Source of the DNA: JAEUOS01 sp040382235 | GTDB lineage: Bacteria; Pseudomonadota; Gammaproteobacteria; Burkholderiales; JAEUOS01 | Direction of reading: 5' to 3' | DNA: 64,000 nt | Assembly: GCA_040382235.1 (NCBI GenBank) | Contig: JBEIFV010000011.1 | Coordinates: 1-64,000, forward strand | Shown here: positions 43,197-51,552 of the stretch, one piece after another | Numbering within the stretch: position 1 is the stretch's first letter | How the letters are laid out: every line of letters starts with the position of its first letter | Made by a program: the position numbers and the translations under genes | Notes under the pieces: generated by a model | Seen by the model: only the letters and a program-made list of their open reading frames with translations | Databases searched by the model: none | What the model was told of the DNA's origin: nothing

Positions 43197-44378
43197 ATGA
43201 AACGTCTGTTCGCGCTCCCGCTCATCGCCACCTTGATTGGCGCAACGGTGCCGGCTTCGTCGCTAGCCGCCGACCAGCTGCGCATCGGCTTCATGTCAAC
43301 CCTGTCGGGCCCGGCCAGCGCCATTGGCCTGGACATTCGCGACGGCTTCAACCTGGCGGTCAAGACCAGCGGCGGCAAGCTGGGCGGGATCGGCCTCGAC
43401 CTGCAGATCGTCGACGATCAATTAAAGCCGGACGTCGCCAAGCAGGCCATCGACCGCATGCTGCAGCAGCAAAAACCGCACATCATCACTGGCATGGTGT
43501 TCACCAACGTGCTGCTGCCGGTGGCGCCAACCATTCTGGAAAGCAAGACCTTCTACATCAGCCCCAACACCGGGCCCAACGATTACGCCGGCGCCAAGTG
43601 CAATCCCTACTTTTTTGTCTCGTCCTGGCAGAGCGAGGATATTCCCGGCGCCATGGGCAAATTCGTCAGCGAACGAGGCATCAAGAATATTTACCTGATT
43701 GGCGCCAACTATCCTGGCGGGCGCGAAAACCTGTCGGGTTTCAAGCGTTTCTACAAGGGCACCGTGGTCGACGAGGTCTATACGCCGATGAACCAGCTCG
43801 ACTTTTCGGTCGACTTGGCCAACATGCAGGCCAGGAAGCCCGAAGCGGTGTTCATCTTCCTGCCCGGCGGCATGGGCATCAACTTCATCAAGCAGTTTTC
43901 CGCAGCCGGCCTGGGCAAGAACATCCAGCTGTTCGTGCCCGGTTACTCGGCCGATGAAGACACCATCAAGGCGGTGGGCGAGTCGCTTCTCGGCACGGTC
44001 AATACCTCGTTCTGGGCGCACGACATGGACAATGCGGCGAACAAGCGCTTCGTCGCCGACTTCGAAAAAGCCTATGGACGCCTGCCCACGATGTACGCTG
44101 CGCAAGGCTACGATACCGCAATGCTGATCGATTCGGCGGTGAAGAAGGTCAAGGGCCGGGTCGAAGACAAGGAGGCATTTCGCAAGGCGCTGCAGGCGGC
44201 GGATTTCAAGTCGGTTCGTGGTTCGTTCAAGTTCAACAAGAACCAGTTCCCGATTCAGGACTACTACCTGCGGGTGGTGCGCAAGGATGACAAGGGCCGC
44301 ATCACCAACCGCCTGATGGGCAAGATCCTCACCGATCACCAGGACTCGTTCGTCAACCAATGCAAGATGCCCTCATAG
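43197..44378 (+). CDS. ABC transporter substrate-binding protein (branched-chain amino acid/aromatic type)
   Basis: 393-residue periplasmic receptor with a signal peptide (LPLIATLIGATVPASSLAA) and the Peripla_BP_6 pattern: RIGFMSTLSGPASAIGLDIRDGF, VVDDQLKPDVAKQAIDRML-type segment and YAAQGYDTAMLIDSAV. Such receptors bind branched-chain amino acids or aromatic acids. No permease or ATPase is adjacent. The gene is divergent from the QueG-like operon and is followed by the TRAP receptor after 43 bases. Confidence 0.88.
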   Translation: MKRLFALPLIATLIGATVPASSLAADQLRIGFMSTLSGPASAIGLDIRDGFNLAVKTSGGKLGGIGLDLQIVDDQLKPDVAKQAIDRMLQQQKPHIITGMVFTNVLLPVAPTILESKTFYISPNTGPNDYAGAKCNPYFFVSSWQSEDIPGAMGKFVSERGIKNIYLIGANYPGGRENLSGFKRFYKGTVVDEVYTPMNQLDFSVDLANMQARKPEAVFIFLPGGMGINFIKQFSAAGLGKNIQLFVPGYSADEDTIKAVGESLLGTVNTSFWAHDMDNAANKRFVADFEKAYGRLPTMYAAQGYDTAMLIDSAVKKVKGRVEDKEAFRKALQAADFKSVRGSFKFNKNQFPIQDYYLRVVRKDDKGRITNRLMGKILTDHQDSFVNQCKMPS

Positions 44379-44421
44379 GCACATGGCACCCCCCACCCCC
44401 GCATCATTGGAGAAAACGCAA

Positions 44422-45387
44422 ATGTTGAAGCCCTGGAAACTGGCAGCCGGCGCCGTGCTCGCTGCAACATGCATGAACGCGATGGCGCAGGAAGTCACAC
44501 TGCGCATGGTCAGCGCGTTTGCCGAAAACAGCCATTACGTCAAGCACCTCGAGAAATGGATCACCAAGGTCAACGCCGAGGGCAAAGGCAACCTGCAGAT
44601 CAATTTCATCGGCGGCCCGAAGGCGATCCCGACGTTCGAAGTGGGCAACGCGGTCAAGACCGGCGTGGTCGATCTCGGATTTTCGACCGGCGCGTTCTAC
44701 ACCAACGTGATGCCGGAAGCCGACTTCCTGAAACTCACGCAGATCGGCATTGCCGAGCAGCGCAAGAATGGCGCCTTCGCGGCGATCAACGAGGTGTGGA
44801 ACAAGAAGGCCAACATGATGTACCTGGGCCGGGTGGTGGAGAACCAGCCGTTTCACGTGTACCTCACCAAGAAACTCGACAAGCCGGATCTCACCGGGCA
44901 GAAAATCCGCATCACGCCGGTGTACCGCGACTTCTTCTCGGCTTTGGGTGCCAACGTGGTCACCATGCCGCCCGGCGAGGTGTACACGGCGCTCGAGCGC
45001 GGCGTGGTCGACGGCTATGGCTGGCCGATCGGCGGCATCTTCGACCTCAACTGGCAGGAAAAGACCAAGTTCCGCATCGACCCCGGCTTTTACGACGCCG
45101 AAGTGTCGATTGTCATGAACCTGGACAAATTCAAAGGCTTGAAGCCCGCCCAGCGCGCCTATCTGGAAAAGCAGATTATGGCGCTCGAAGCGCAGAACCC
45201 GACGGTCTGGAAGGCCTATGCCACGGAGGAAACCACGCGTCAGGAAAAAGCCGGCATCCAGGTCATCAAGTTCGATGCCGCCGGCACCAAGAAATTCATC
45301 GATACCGCCTATGACACCGGCTGGGCCAGCGCCTACAAGGCGAATGCCGAGTTTGCCAAGAAGCTCAAGACCCTGACCTCGAAGTAA
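44422..45387 (+). CDS. TRAP transporter substrate-binding protein DctP
   Basis: 321-residue periplasmic receptor with a signal peptide (LAAGAVLAATCMNAMAQ), the DctP core with LRMVSAFAENSHYVKHLEKW, a substrate-arginine region in GQKIRITPVYRDFF, and a closing helical tail. TTGGAGAAAACGC precedes the ATG at 44422. It forms the transporter with the DctQ and DctM genes downstream. The ligand, an organic acid, is not predictable. Confidence 0.9.
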   Translation: MLKPWKLAAGAVLAATCMNAMAQEVTLRMVSAFAENSHYVKHLEKWITKVNAEGKGNLQINFIGGPKAIPTFEVGNAVKTGVVDLGFSTGAFYTNVMPEADFLKLTQIGIAEQRKNGAFAAINEVWNKKANMMYLGRVVENQPFHVYLTKKLDKPDLTGQKIRITPVYRDFFSALGANVVTMPPGEVYTALERGVVDGYGWPIGGIFDLNWQEKTKFRIDPGFYDAEVSIVMNLDKFKGLKPAQRAYLEKQIMALEAQNPTVWKAYATEETTRQEKAGIQVIKFDAAGTKKFIDTAYDTGWASAYKANAEFAKKLKTLTSK

Positions 45388-45396
45388 AAGCAGACG

Positions 45397-45924
45397 GTGC
45401 AAGCTTTCGACCGGGCTTACGCCGGCCTGCTCAACGCGTTCGCAATCCTCGCCAGCCTGCTGCTGCTGGCGATGATGCTGATCATCTGCGGCGACGTATT
45501 CACCCGCAACGTGGTGTTGCCCGGCCTGCCGCGCGGGCTTTCGTGGAGCAACGAGATCTCGGAGCTGATGCTCTACCTGATCACCATGTTCGCCGCACCG
45601 TGGCTGTTGCGCGAAGGGCGCCACATCCGCGTCGATATCCTGCTGCGCGCGCTGCCGAAGTCCTGGGCCTATGTCTGCGAATGGATCGGCGACCTGACCG
45701 GGCTTGCCTGCTGCCTGGGAATACTCTGGTACGGCATCGCCGTGACGTTGAAGAGTTACCAGGACGGCGCGCAATCGATCAAGACCCTGATCATGCCCGA
45801 GTGGTGGCTGATGGCGCCCTTGCCGTTTTGCTTCGCCTTGCTCGCCATCGAATTCGTGTTCCGCATGCGCCGGCTGGCGCTGGGTGACAGGGGGCCGCGG
45901 GATGATGCGGTGAGTGCGGCGTGA
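45397..45924 (+). CDS. TRAP transporter small membrane subunit DctQ
   Basis: 175-residue membrane protein with four hydrophobic segments (for example ILASLLLLAMMLIICGDVF, LMAPLPFCFALLAIEFVF) and the LSWSNEISELMLYLITM motif of DctQ. It begins with GTG 9 bases after DctP. The partner DctM starts 745 bases later because a toxin-antitoxin module lies in between. Confidence 0.85.
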   Translation: MQAFDRAYAGLLNAFAILASLLLLAMMLIICGDVFTRNVVLPGLPRGLSWSNEISELMLYLITMFAAPWLLREGRHIRVDILLRALPKSWAYVCEWIGDLTGLACCLGILWYGIAVTLKSYQDGAQSIKTLIMPEWWLMAPLPFCFALLAIEFVFRMRRLALGDRGPRDDAVSAA

Positions 45925-45949
45925 AGGATGCGGGTTTCGGATGGTGCGC

Positions 45950-45978
45950 TTGCGCGACCATACAGAAATCTGTACGAT
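45950..45978 (+). promoter_or_regulatory. Promoter and operator-like palindrome before the vapBC module
   Basis: TTGCGC (45950-45955), 17-base spacer and TACGAT (45973-45978), with a perfect inverted repeat TACAG-AAAT-CTGTA (45961-45974) inside the spacer. This is the arrangement expected for autoregulation by the antitoxin. Confidence 0.6.
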
Positions 45979-45984
45979 CGCTCC

Positions 45985-46251
45985 ATGAAGACTACCCTCG
46001 ACCTCGATGACGCGCTCATGCGCAGTGCGAAGGCCTACGCCGCCCGGCAGGGCAGCACCTTGACGCGCCTGGTCGAGGACAGCTTGCGCATTCACTTGCG
46101 GGCGAAAAAACAGGGCGCCGCGCCTGCTCGGCGCGCGCCGATCATCAAGGTCTATCGAGGCGAAGGCGGTTTATTGCCGGGGATCGACCCGACGAGCAAC
46201 AAGTCCATGCTGGACGCGGCAGACGGCTTGCTCGATGATTCCAGACGTTAA
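45985..46251 (+). CDS. VapB-type ribbon-helix-helix antitoxin
   Basis: 88-residue antitoxin with an N-terminal ribbon-helix-helix (MKTTLDLDDALMRSAKAYAA, TLTRLVEDSL) and a charged tail. It overlaps the PIN toxin by 17 bases. Its start follows the operator at 45961-45974 by 10 bases. It binds and neutralises the PIN toxin and represses its own promoter (family knowledge). The module separates dctQ from dctM. Confidence 0.85.
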   Translation: MKTTLDLDDALMRSAKAYAARQGSTLTRLVEDSLRIHLRAKKQGAAPARRAPIIKVYRGEGGLLPGIDPTSNKSMLDAADGLLDDSRR

Positions 46252-46672
46252 CGTCTTAGTCGCCGCTTCGCGCATCGATCATCCGCAACACAGGAACGCC
46301 ACCGCCTGGCTCGAATCGGCTCTGGTGGAATGCGCGGCCGGTGCGAGTCTTCGATTGCTGCCGATGGTGATCGCAAGTCATCTGCGTCTGGTCACCAATC
46401 CCAGGATCTTCGCCAGCGCCACTCCGATCGCGAAAGCAATCGATTTCATTGACTCGCTCTTGGCCGTGCCTGAGGTCGACATCCCCGAGCTTGGAGGCGA
46501 GTGGCCTCTACTACGCCAGTGGTGTCTCGACAAAAACCTGCAAGCCAACATGCTGCCCGACGCCTGGCTCGCGGCCGCCGTGGTGCAACTGGGCGATCAT
46601 TTGGTCACGTTCGACCACGACTTCAAGAAGCTGCTCCGACGCGAGCAATTCACACTGCTGGCGGCCAAATGA
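46235..46672 (+). CDS. VapC-type PIN-domain toxin
   Basis: 145-residue PIN-domain RNase. The acidic residues of the fold appear in MIPDVNVLVAA (first Asp), MLPDAWLAAAV (second Asp) and FDHDFKKLL (third). It cleaves RNA when the antitoxin is lost (family knowledge). Its TGA stop shares four bases with the dctM start (ATGA), so the toxin and the transporter subunit are translationally coupled. Confidence 0.88.
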   Translation: MIPDVNVLVAASRIDHPQHRNATAWLESALVECAAGASLRLLPMVIASHLRLVTNPRIFASATPIAKAIDFIDSLLAVPEVDIPELGGEWPLLRQWCLDKNLQANMLPDAWLAAAVVQLGDHLVTFDHDFKKLLRREQFTLLAAK

Positions 46673-47982
46673 GCTGGGGCGCCGCAGCCTGGCTGATGCT
46701 GGGCGGCTCCACCGTGCTGCTGTTCCTGGGCCTGCCGGTGGCCTTCTCGTTCCTGGTGATCAACCTGGTAGGCGCCTACCTCTGGCTGGGTGGCGAGCCG
46801 GGCCTGGCGCAGCTGGCGCGCAACAGCGTCAATTCGGTGATGAGCTTCGCGCTGACGCCGATTCCGCTATTCGTGCTGATGGGCGAGGTGCTGTTCCACA
46901 CCGGCCTTGCGGTCAAGGTGATCGACGGTATCGAGCGCCTGATCCGCCAGGTACCCGGGCGCCTGGCCGTGGTGGCGGTGGTGGCCGGCACGGTGTTCTC
47001 GGCGATCTCCGGTTCGACCATCGCCACCACCGCGATGCTGGGCTCGCTGATGGTGCCGGTGATGCTGGCACGCGGCTACCATCCAACGCTCGCCACCGGG
47101 CCGGTGATGGCGATCGGCGCGGTCGACATGCTGATCCCGCCGTCGGCCCTGACCGTGCTGCTGGGCTCGCTATCGGGCATCTCGATCTCCAAACTGCTGA
47201 TCGGCGGCGTGGTGCCGGGCATGCTGCTGTCGGTCGCCTTCATCGCCTACATCATCGTGCGGGTGAAGATGAACCCGGCCCTGGCGCCGAATTCCGCGCT
47301 CATCGAATACCGCGGCTTCGAGCGCTTCAAGCCCTTCCTCATGTACGTGCTGCCGTTAGTCTCGATCTTCGGCGTGGTGGTCAGCGCCATGGTGGCCGGC
47401 TGGGGCACACCGACCGAATCGGCCGCCGTCGGCGCATTTGCCACCGTGGTGTTCGCCATGGCCTACCGGTCGCTGACGCCCTCGATCATGCTGCAGTCGC
47501 TCAAGGGCACCATCGCGATCTCGGCGATGATTCTTTTCATCATCGTCGGCGCCACCACCTTCGCGCAGATCCTCTCGTTCTCGGGCGCCTCCAACGGCCT
47601 GGCGCAGGCCATCACCGGCACCGGCCTGCCGCCGGCGGCGGTGGTGGCCGGCATGATGCTGATCCTGATTTTCCTGGGAATCTTCGTCGACCAGGTCAGC
47701 ATGATGATGATCACCCTGCCGATCTTCATGCCGGTGGTGCAGGCGCTCAACATCGACCTGGTGTGGTTCGGCGTGATGTTCCTGATCTGCATGCAACTGG
47801 GCCTGTTGCTGCCGCCGCATGGCCTGCTCTTGATGACCATGAAGGGCGTGGCGCCGCCGCAGGTGACCATGCTGCACATCTTCCAGGCGGTGGTGCCCTA
47901 TGTGGCGATGAGCCTGATTTTGCTGGCGCTGGTGTTCTTCGTGCCGGCGGTGGCGACCTGGTTGCCGGCCTTGATCGGGTAG
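46669..47982 (+). CDS. TRAP transporter large membrane subunit DctM
   Basis: 437-residue protein with about 12 hydrophobic segments, the DctM consensus GEVLFHTGLAVKVIDGIERLIRQ, FSAISGSTIATTAMLGSLMVP, and IPPSALTVLLGSLSGISI. It couples sodium flow to import of the DctP-bound acid. The start ATG at 46669 overlaps the toxin stop (ATGA), and earlier starts would run through vapC in another frame. The gene probably depends on transcription through the toxin-antitoxin module. Confidence 0.92.
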   Translation: MSWGAAAWLMLGGSTVLLFLGLPVAFSFLVINLVGAYLWLGGEPGLAQLARNSVNSVMSFALTPIPLFVLMGEVLFHTGLAVKVIDGIERLIRQVPGRLAVVAVVAGTVFSAISGSTIATTAMLGSLMVPVMLARGYHPTLATGPVMAIGAVDMLIPPSALTVLLGSLSGISISKLLIGGVVPGMLLSVAFIAYIIVRVKMNPALAPNSALIEYRGFERFKPFLMYVLPLVSIFGVVVSAMVAGWGTPTESAAVGAFATVVFAMAYRSLTPSIMLQSLKGTIAISAMILFIIVGATTFAQILSFSGASNGLAQAITGTGLPPAAVVAGMMLILIFLGIFVDQVSMMMITLPIFMPVVQALNIDLVWFGVMFLICMQLGLLLPPHGLLLMTMKGVAPPQVTMLHIFQAVVPYVAMSLILLALVFFVPAVATWLPALIG

Positions 47983-47994
47983 CCCCGGCCTTGC

Positions 47995-48027
47995 TTGGAC
48001 AGCGGCTCATGCGCATATAATGCGCAT
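47995..48027 (+). promoter_or_regulatory. Promoter/operator of the ccdAB-type module
   Basis: TTGGAC (47995-48000) and a perfect TATAAT (48016-48021) with a 15-base spacer. The palindrome ATGCGCAT occurs twice (48009-48016 and 48020-48027), one copy on each side of the -10, so bound antitoxin would cover it. Confidence 0.65.
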
Positions 48028-48054
48028 GAATAAATTTGGTGGAGTTTTAAGTCC

Positions 48055-48297
48055 ATGTACGACGTTTCCGCTCGCAAGCGCCCCGTCAACCTCACGGTCA
48101 ACGAAGACCTGCTGTCGCAGGCGCGTGGCCTGACGGACAATCTTTCAAATGTCGTCGAGACACTATTGGCCGACTACGTTGCGCGTGAAAAGCAAGCCCG
48201 TGAAGCCAGAGCAAGGGAGTGCGCCGCAGCCTCTGCCACCTGGAACCGCTTCAACCAAGCCCACGGCTCGTTCGCGGACGAATACTCGCCGCTTTAG
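48055..48297 (+). CDS. CcdA-type antitoxin
   Basis: 80-residue protein with the CcdA pattern: N-terminal KRPVNLTVNEDLLSQARGL ribbon-helix-helix and a C-terminal acidic tail (SATWNRFNQAHGSFADEYS) that binds the toxin. GGAGTTTTAAG precedes the start. It abuts the toxin gene, with the toxin ATG immediately after its stop codon. Confidence 0.88.
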   Translation: MYDVSARKRPVNLTVNEDLLSQARGLTDNLSNVVETLLADYVAREKQAREARARECAAASATWNRFNQAHGSFADEYSPL

Positions 48298-48618
48298 ATG
48301 GCGCAATTCGATATCCACGAAAACAAAGGGGCGAACCACGCGGCGATTCCGTATGTCGTGGTGGTTCAATCGGCGCTGTATGACGACTTCCGCCGCCGTG
48401 TAGTGGTGCCGCTGGTTCGCAAATCAACCGTTGGAACGGTAGATCGCCAGCGCTTCAACCCGGAATTCCGGATCAAGGGCGTGGCCGTGATCCTGCACCC
48501 GCTGGAAATTTCCTCCGTGCCCGTGGATCGATTGGGCAAGGTCGCAGGCTCCCTTGCCGGCGACGGCCAACGCATCATCGATGCCCTCGACGAACTGTTG
48601 ACCCGATCCTGGGGTTGA
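48298..48618 (+). CDS. CcdB-type gyrase-poison toxin
   Basis: 106-residue CcdB-family protein (MAQFDIHENKG, IPYVVVVQSALYDDFRRRVVVPL, PEFRIKGVAVILHP). CcdB traps DNA gyrase on cleaved DNA; the terminal DELLTRSWG ends with the Trp-Gly that matters for gyrase poisoning in the F-plasmid protein. Coupled directly to the antitoxin. Confidence 0.88.
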   Translation: MAQFDIHENKGANHAAIPYVVVVQSALYDDFRRRVVVPLVRKSTVGTVDRQRFNPEFRIKGVAVILHPLEISSVPVDRLGKVAGSLAGDGQRIIDALDELLTRSWG

Positions 48619-48687
48619 TGCGGTCCGTGCGACTGGACCTGGCGTCTTGCGACGTTTCGCGCCTGGCGTACCGGGTTGCGTAGAAAC

Positions 48688-49002
48688 TCAGTCGTCAGCG
48701 ACGGCCAGCAGCGCCTGAGGGTTGGATCCGGCGATTTTGAGTAGCGTGCGCGCGGCGCCCGAAGGGTGCTTGCGGCCCTGCTCCCATTCCTGCAAGGTGC
48801 GCAACGAAACGCCCAGCAGCGCGGCGAACTTTTGCTGCGTAAGGCCCGATGCCAGGCGGGCACGCGCGACTTCGGAGCGCACCAGGCCGCCCTTGCCGTC
48901 GGGCACGAACACGCGCGCCGCACGCCCAGCCTTCAGGTCGCGCACCGCTTCAAGCAATCCAGCCTCCTGCCTGGCCTTTACGGTGGTTTTGAGCTTAGGC
49001 AT
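48688..49002 (-). CDS. HigA-type XRE antitoxin
   Basis: 104-residue protein with a C-terminal helix-turn-helix of the XRE type (LTQQKFAALLGVSLRTLQEWEQG). It overlaps the toxin gene upstream by 8 bases and, as in HigBA modules, follows the toxin. It should bind the operator before higB (49313-49350). Confidence 0.86.
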   Translation of the reverse strand: MPKLKTTVKARQEAGLLEAVRDLKAGRAARVFVPDGKGGLVRSEVARARLASGLTQQKFAALLGVSLRTLQEWEQGRKHPSGAARTLLKIAGSNPQALLAVADD

Positions 49003-49306
49003 CGAGAAGTTCCTTTCGCAGTTTTACAAGCGTCGCCGCGCTCAGATTGTCCAGTGCTGCCTTGGTGTGGGCGGTCAACAGCCAGACTTTGCCCTGATTG
49101 TCGATCGCATAAATGACCAGCCTTGCGCCGCCGCGCTTGCCCATGCCCGATCGCGCCCAACGCAGCTTGCGCAAACCACCGGTGCCAGGAATCGGATCGC
49201 CCTGATGCGGGTCGTTGGCTACCGCGAATATCAAAGCCTCGATCTCGGCCTCTGACCAGATCGCGGCCGCGTCGTCTTCAAATCGCTGTGCGACTGTGAA
49301 CATCAT
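48995..49306 (-). CDS. RelE/HigB-family toxin
   Basis: 103-residue toxin with the RelE fold (LRKLRWARSGMGKRGGARLVIYAID, VWLLTAHTK). It is the first gene of the module, with the antitoxin downstream. HigB cleaves mRNA on the ribosome (family knowledge). Confidence 0.86.
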   Translation of the reverse strand: MMFTVAQRFEDDAAAIWSEAEIEALIFAVANDPHQGDPIPGTGGLRKLRWARSGMGKRGGARLVIYAIDNQGKVWLLTAHTKAALDNLSAATLVKLRKELLDA

Positions 49307-49312
49307 TTATCA

Positions 49313-49350
49313 TACGTCGTAGACGTACACGAATGGTGTACACGAATGGT
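49313..49350 (-). promoter_or_regulatory. Operator-like repeats before higB
   Basis: A perfect inverted repeat TACGTC-GTA-GACGTA (49313-49327) next to two perfect tandem copies of GTACACGAATGGT (49325-49337, 49338-49350), directly upstream of the higB start. Likely HigA binding sites; the promoter itself is not clear. Confidence 0.65.
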
Positions 49351-49356
49351 GAAGTA

Positions 49357-50606
49357 TCAGCTGCTCGCGGCCACCCACCGCGCCACCGGCCGGCGCGCCA
49401 TCACCCGGGTGCCGCTCTCGCCCGCCTGGCCCACGAAGGTCACATCCTGGCCCGCCGCCAGGATCGCCGCCACCCGGCGGCGCAACTGCGGCAGCGGAAA
49501 GCCCTCGACCGCCCCGCGTCGCGTCGCGCGCATGCGCCGCAAGCCGGATTCGCCCGCACTCCCTGCCGCGTCCGCGCGAATACGCCGCGGCGGCCATTGC
49601 AAGCGCTCGACGAACGCGCCGACCTGAATCAGCACCACGTCGCCGGGGAACGCTTGCAGCCAGTGGCGATACTGCGCCAGCACCGTCTTCGCGCCCTGCG
49701 GTGCGCGAGCGCGCCGCTTCAGGCAGAGCGCGGAGCGATCCAGTTCGAAGTAGGCGCCGAGCCACGTGTGCCGCGCCCAGGTCGCCGCCACGAGGCGCCG
49801 GCTCGACGCCCGCTTCAAGTGGCCCAGGTACGACGCCAGGCTGGCCTGCAAAGCGTCCAGCGCCTCACCGTCGAAGCGATACAGAGTGGCGCGCTGGAAG
49901 CGCACCACCAGCCTCTTCCCACTCTTGGACAACGCCTCACGCACATGCCCGACCACGCGGCGCCGCACCAGCAGGTGAAACGGCCGCACGATGTAACCCA
50001 GAAAGTCCACCCCGTCGGCCACCGGCCGCAGGCGCTCGCGGGTCGGGTTGAGTTGCAGCGCGAGATGCCCGGCGAGGAAAGCGGCGATGCGCTCCTGCCA
50101 CTCACGCAACTGCGCGGGGGAGCGCGCGACCAGCACAAAGTCGTCGCAATAGCGCAGGTACCAGCGGCACTTCAGGCCATGCTTGACGAACTGGTCCAGC
50201 GCGTTGAGGTACACGTTGGCGAAGAACTGACTGTTGAGATTGCCGATCGGCAGGCCCGTGTCCGGCGGGGCGCGAAACAGGGTCTTGTGCGGCGGCAGGC
50301 GCAAGAGTCGTGGATGAACACCCGCTCCCAGGTCTTCTCCAGGTAGCTCACCAGCACATGGTGCACCACGCGGTCGCGGAAATCGGCGGCGAAGATTTCG
50401 CGCAGCTTCGGCCGCTCGACAAAAAAACAGGCAGAGCGGCCCGGTTCGTAGCTGCGCTCAGCCAGGGCGTCGCGCAGTTCCAGCAAGTTCAGCTCCTGCC
50501 GCGCCTCGAAGCGCAACGCGTTGACCGTATTGCGCTTGTTGCGGCGGCAGGCGATGTATTGCCGGTGAATGTTGGCCAGTGAAAACAAGCCTTCATCCGG
50601 TGTCAC
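49357..50606 (-). pseudogene. DGR reverse transcriptase with an internal deletion
   Basis: The gene begins with GTG at 50606: LFSLANIHRQYIACRRNKRN, later REIFAADFRDRVVHHVLV and FIHDS. At 50309-50291 it joins, in another frame, to LRLPPHKTLF, GLPIGNLNSQFFANVYL (the IGxxxSQ motif typical of DGR enzymes), RYCDDFVLV (catalytic YxDD) and DFLGYIVRP, with a C-terminal extension to a TGA at 49357. Relatives have about 80-90 residues at the joint, holding catalytic motif A; these are missing in both frames. The enzyme should be inactive unless the deletion is an assembly fault. Confidence 0.82.
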
Positions 50607-50616
50607 GGGGCATCAT

Positions 50617-50770
50617 CCTCCGGAGCGCACAGCCAGGGCATACAACTGGTTGTTCTTGTCGTTGTTGTTCTGGTTGCCGTTGTCGGTGTTGAAGTTCCAC
50701 GCGTTGTTCGGATTCGGCGCGTACTCCAGACCGGACCAGTAGATGTCGGTCTGCACGCAAGTTCCTCCAC
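50617..50770 (-). repeat. DGR template repeat (TR)
   Basis: On the minus strand a GC-rich lead is followed by a stretch that would encode YWSGLEYAPNPNNAWNFN and then NGNQNNNDKNNQLYALAVR, with 12 Asn (AAC or AAT) codons in 23. This adenine-rich pattern is the mark of DGR template repeats, where A positions become randomised in the target. It lies between the Avd and reverse-transcriptase genes, the usual place. Ends are estimated by eye; no variable repeat copy was found in the window. Confidence 0.8.
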
Positions 50771-51002
50771 TTCCCCCGCCAAGGACGAACCGCAAGCGGC
50801 GGGGCCACCGGCGGCCGATCCCGTTGCCGGGTACGAACGCCTGAACAAACATGCCTTGACAGCCTGGATGCGCCGGCTGCCGGAGCTTGTCGCTCCCAAA
50901 AAGGCGGGAGGAACGCACGATGATGAATCTTCGGCACGCTGTCCGCGCCGGCCGCTTGACGCGGCACGTCACGGCCATTCAGGCCCCCATGCTTGGCCCA
51001 CC

Positions 51003-51365
51003 TCAAGCCTTGGCCCGGGTGTGCTTGAACCAGCCTTCGTTCTGTCTGGCCAGCGAGCCTACCTGCTCAACCGCATGCAGGTAGCCCGCGAAACTCTTGA
51101 ATGCCTTCACCTCCTTGGCCACGCGCAGCGTCATGGTGAGCGCCTCGATGCGTTCGCGTAGTGCCAGGAGTTCGGCCTGCCTGGCGGGCGCGGTGGCAGC
51201 GTTGTTGGCTTTGAGCACCTGCATGAGCACCCCGCGGCTGCCTTCGCGCAACTCGGTGCCCAGGGTGTACTTGTGATAGCGGGAAAACCCCGCCACCACC
51301 TGCTCGAAATGCACCGTCAGGTCCAGTGCTGCCTTGTAGATCGGCAGGTGCTCGTAGCGGGCCAT
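51003..51365 (-). CDS. avd: Avd-type DGR accessory protein (four-helix bundle)
   Basis: 120-residue basic four-helix protein (LPIYKAALDLTVHFEQVVAG, YTLGTELREGSRGVLMQVLK, RIEALTMTLRVAKEVKAF) as in Avd proteins, which form a pentamer that binds the reverse transcriptase and the template RNA. It sits directly upstream of the template repeat and reverse transcriptase. The frame looks intact. Four-helix proteins of this kind also occur alone, so the DGR context carries the call. Confidence 0.82.
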   Translation of the reverse strand: MARYEHLPIYKAALDLTVHFEQVVAGFSRYHKYTLGTELREGSRGVLMQVLKANNAATAPARQAELLALRERIEALTMTLRVAKEVKAFKSFAGYLHAVEQVGSLARQNEGWFKHTRAKA

Positions 51366-51552
51366 TTATCCACCCCGAAAAATACGGCTGCTAGGGGCTA
51401 TCGCCCCCAGACCCCCCTAAGGTCCGAAGCGCACGAAGCGCCGAAGCCTCGAAGTGGCCGTTTTCCGGGCTTTCTAGTGACGGGTTTGGGTCGGGGACAG
51501 CCCCACGGTAATCTGTAACTCGTTCGGCCGGTGTCAGCGTGACAGCGGCCAT

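Noticed and set aside
50613..50978. Protein-coding gene over the template repeat
   Set aside because: The frame is open, but the Asn-rich end is exactly a template-repeat pattern and the upstream part has no recognisable fold.
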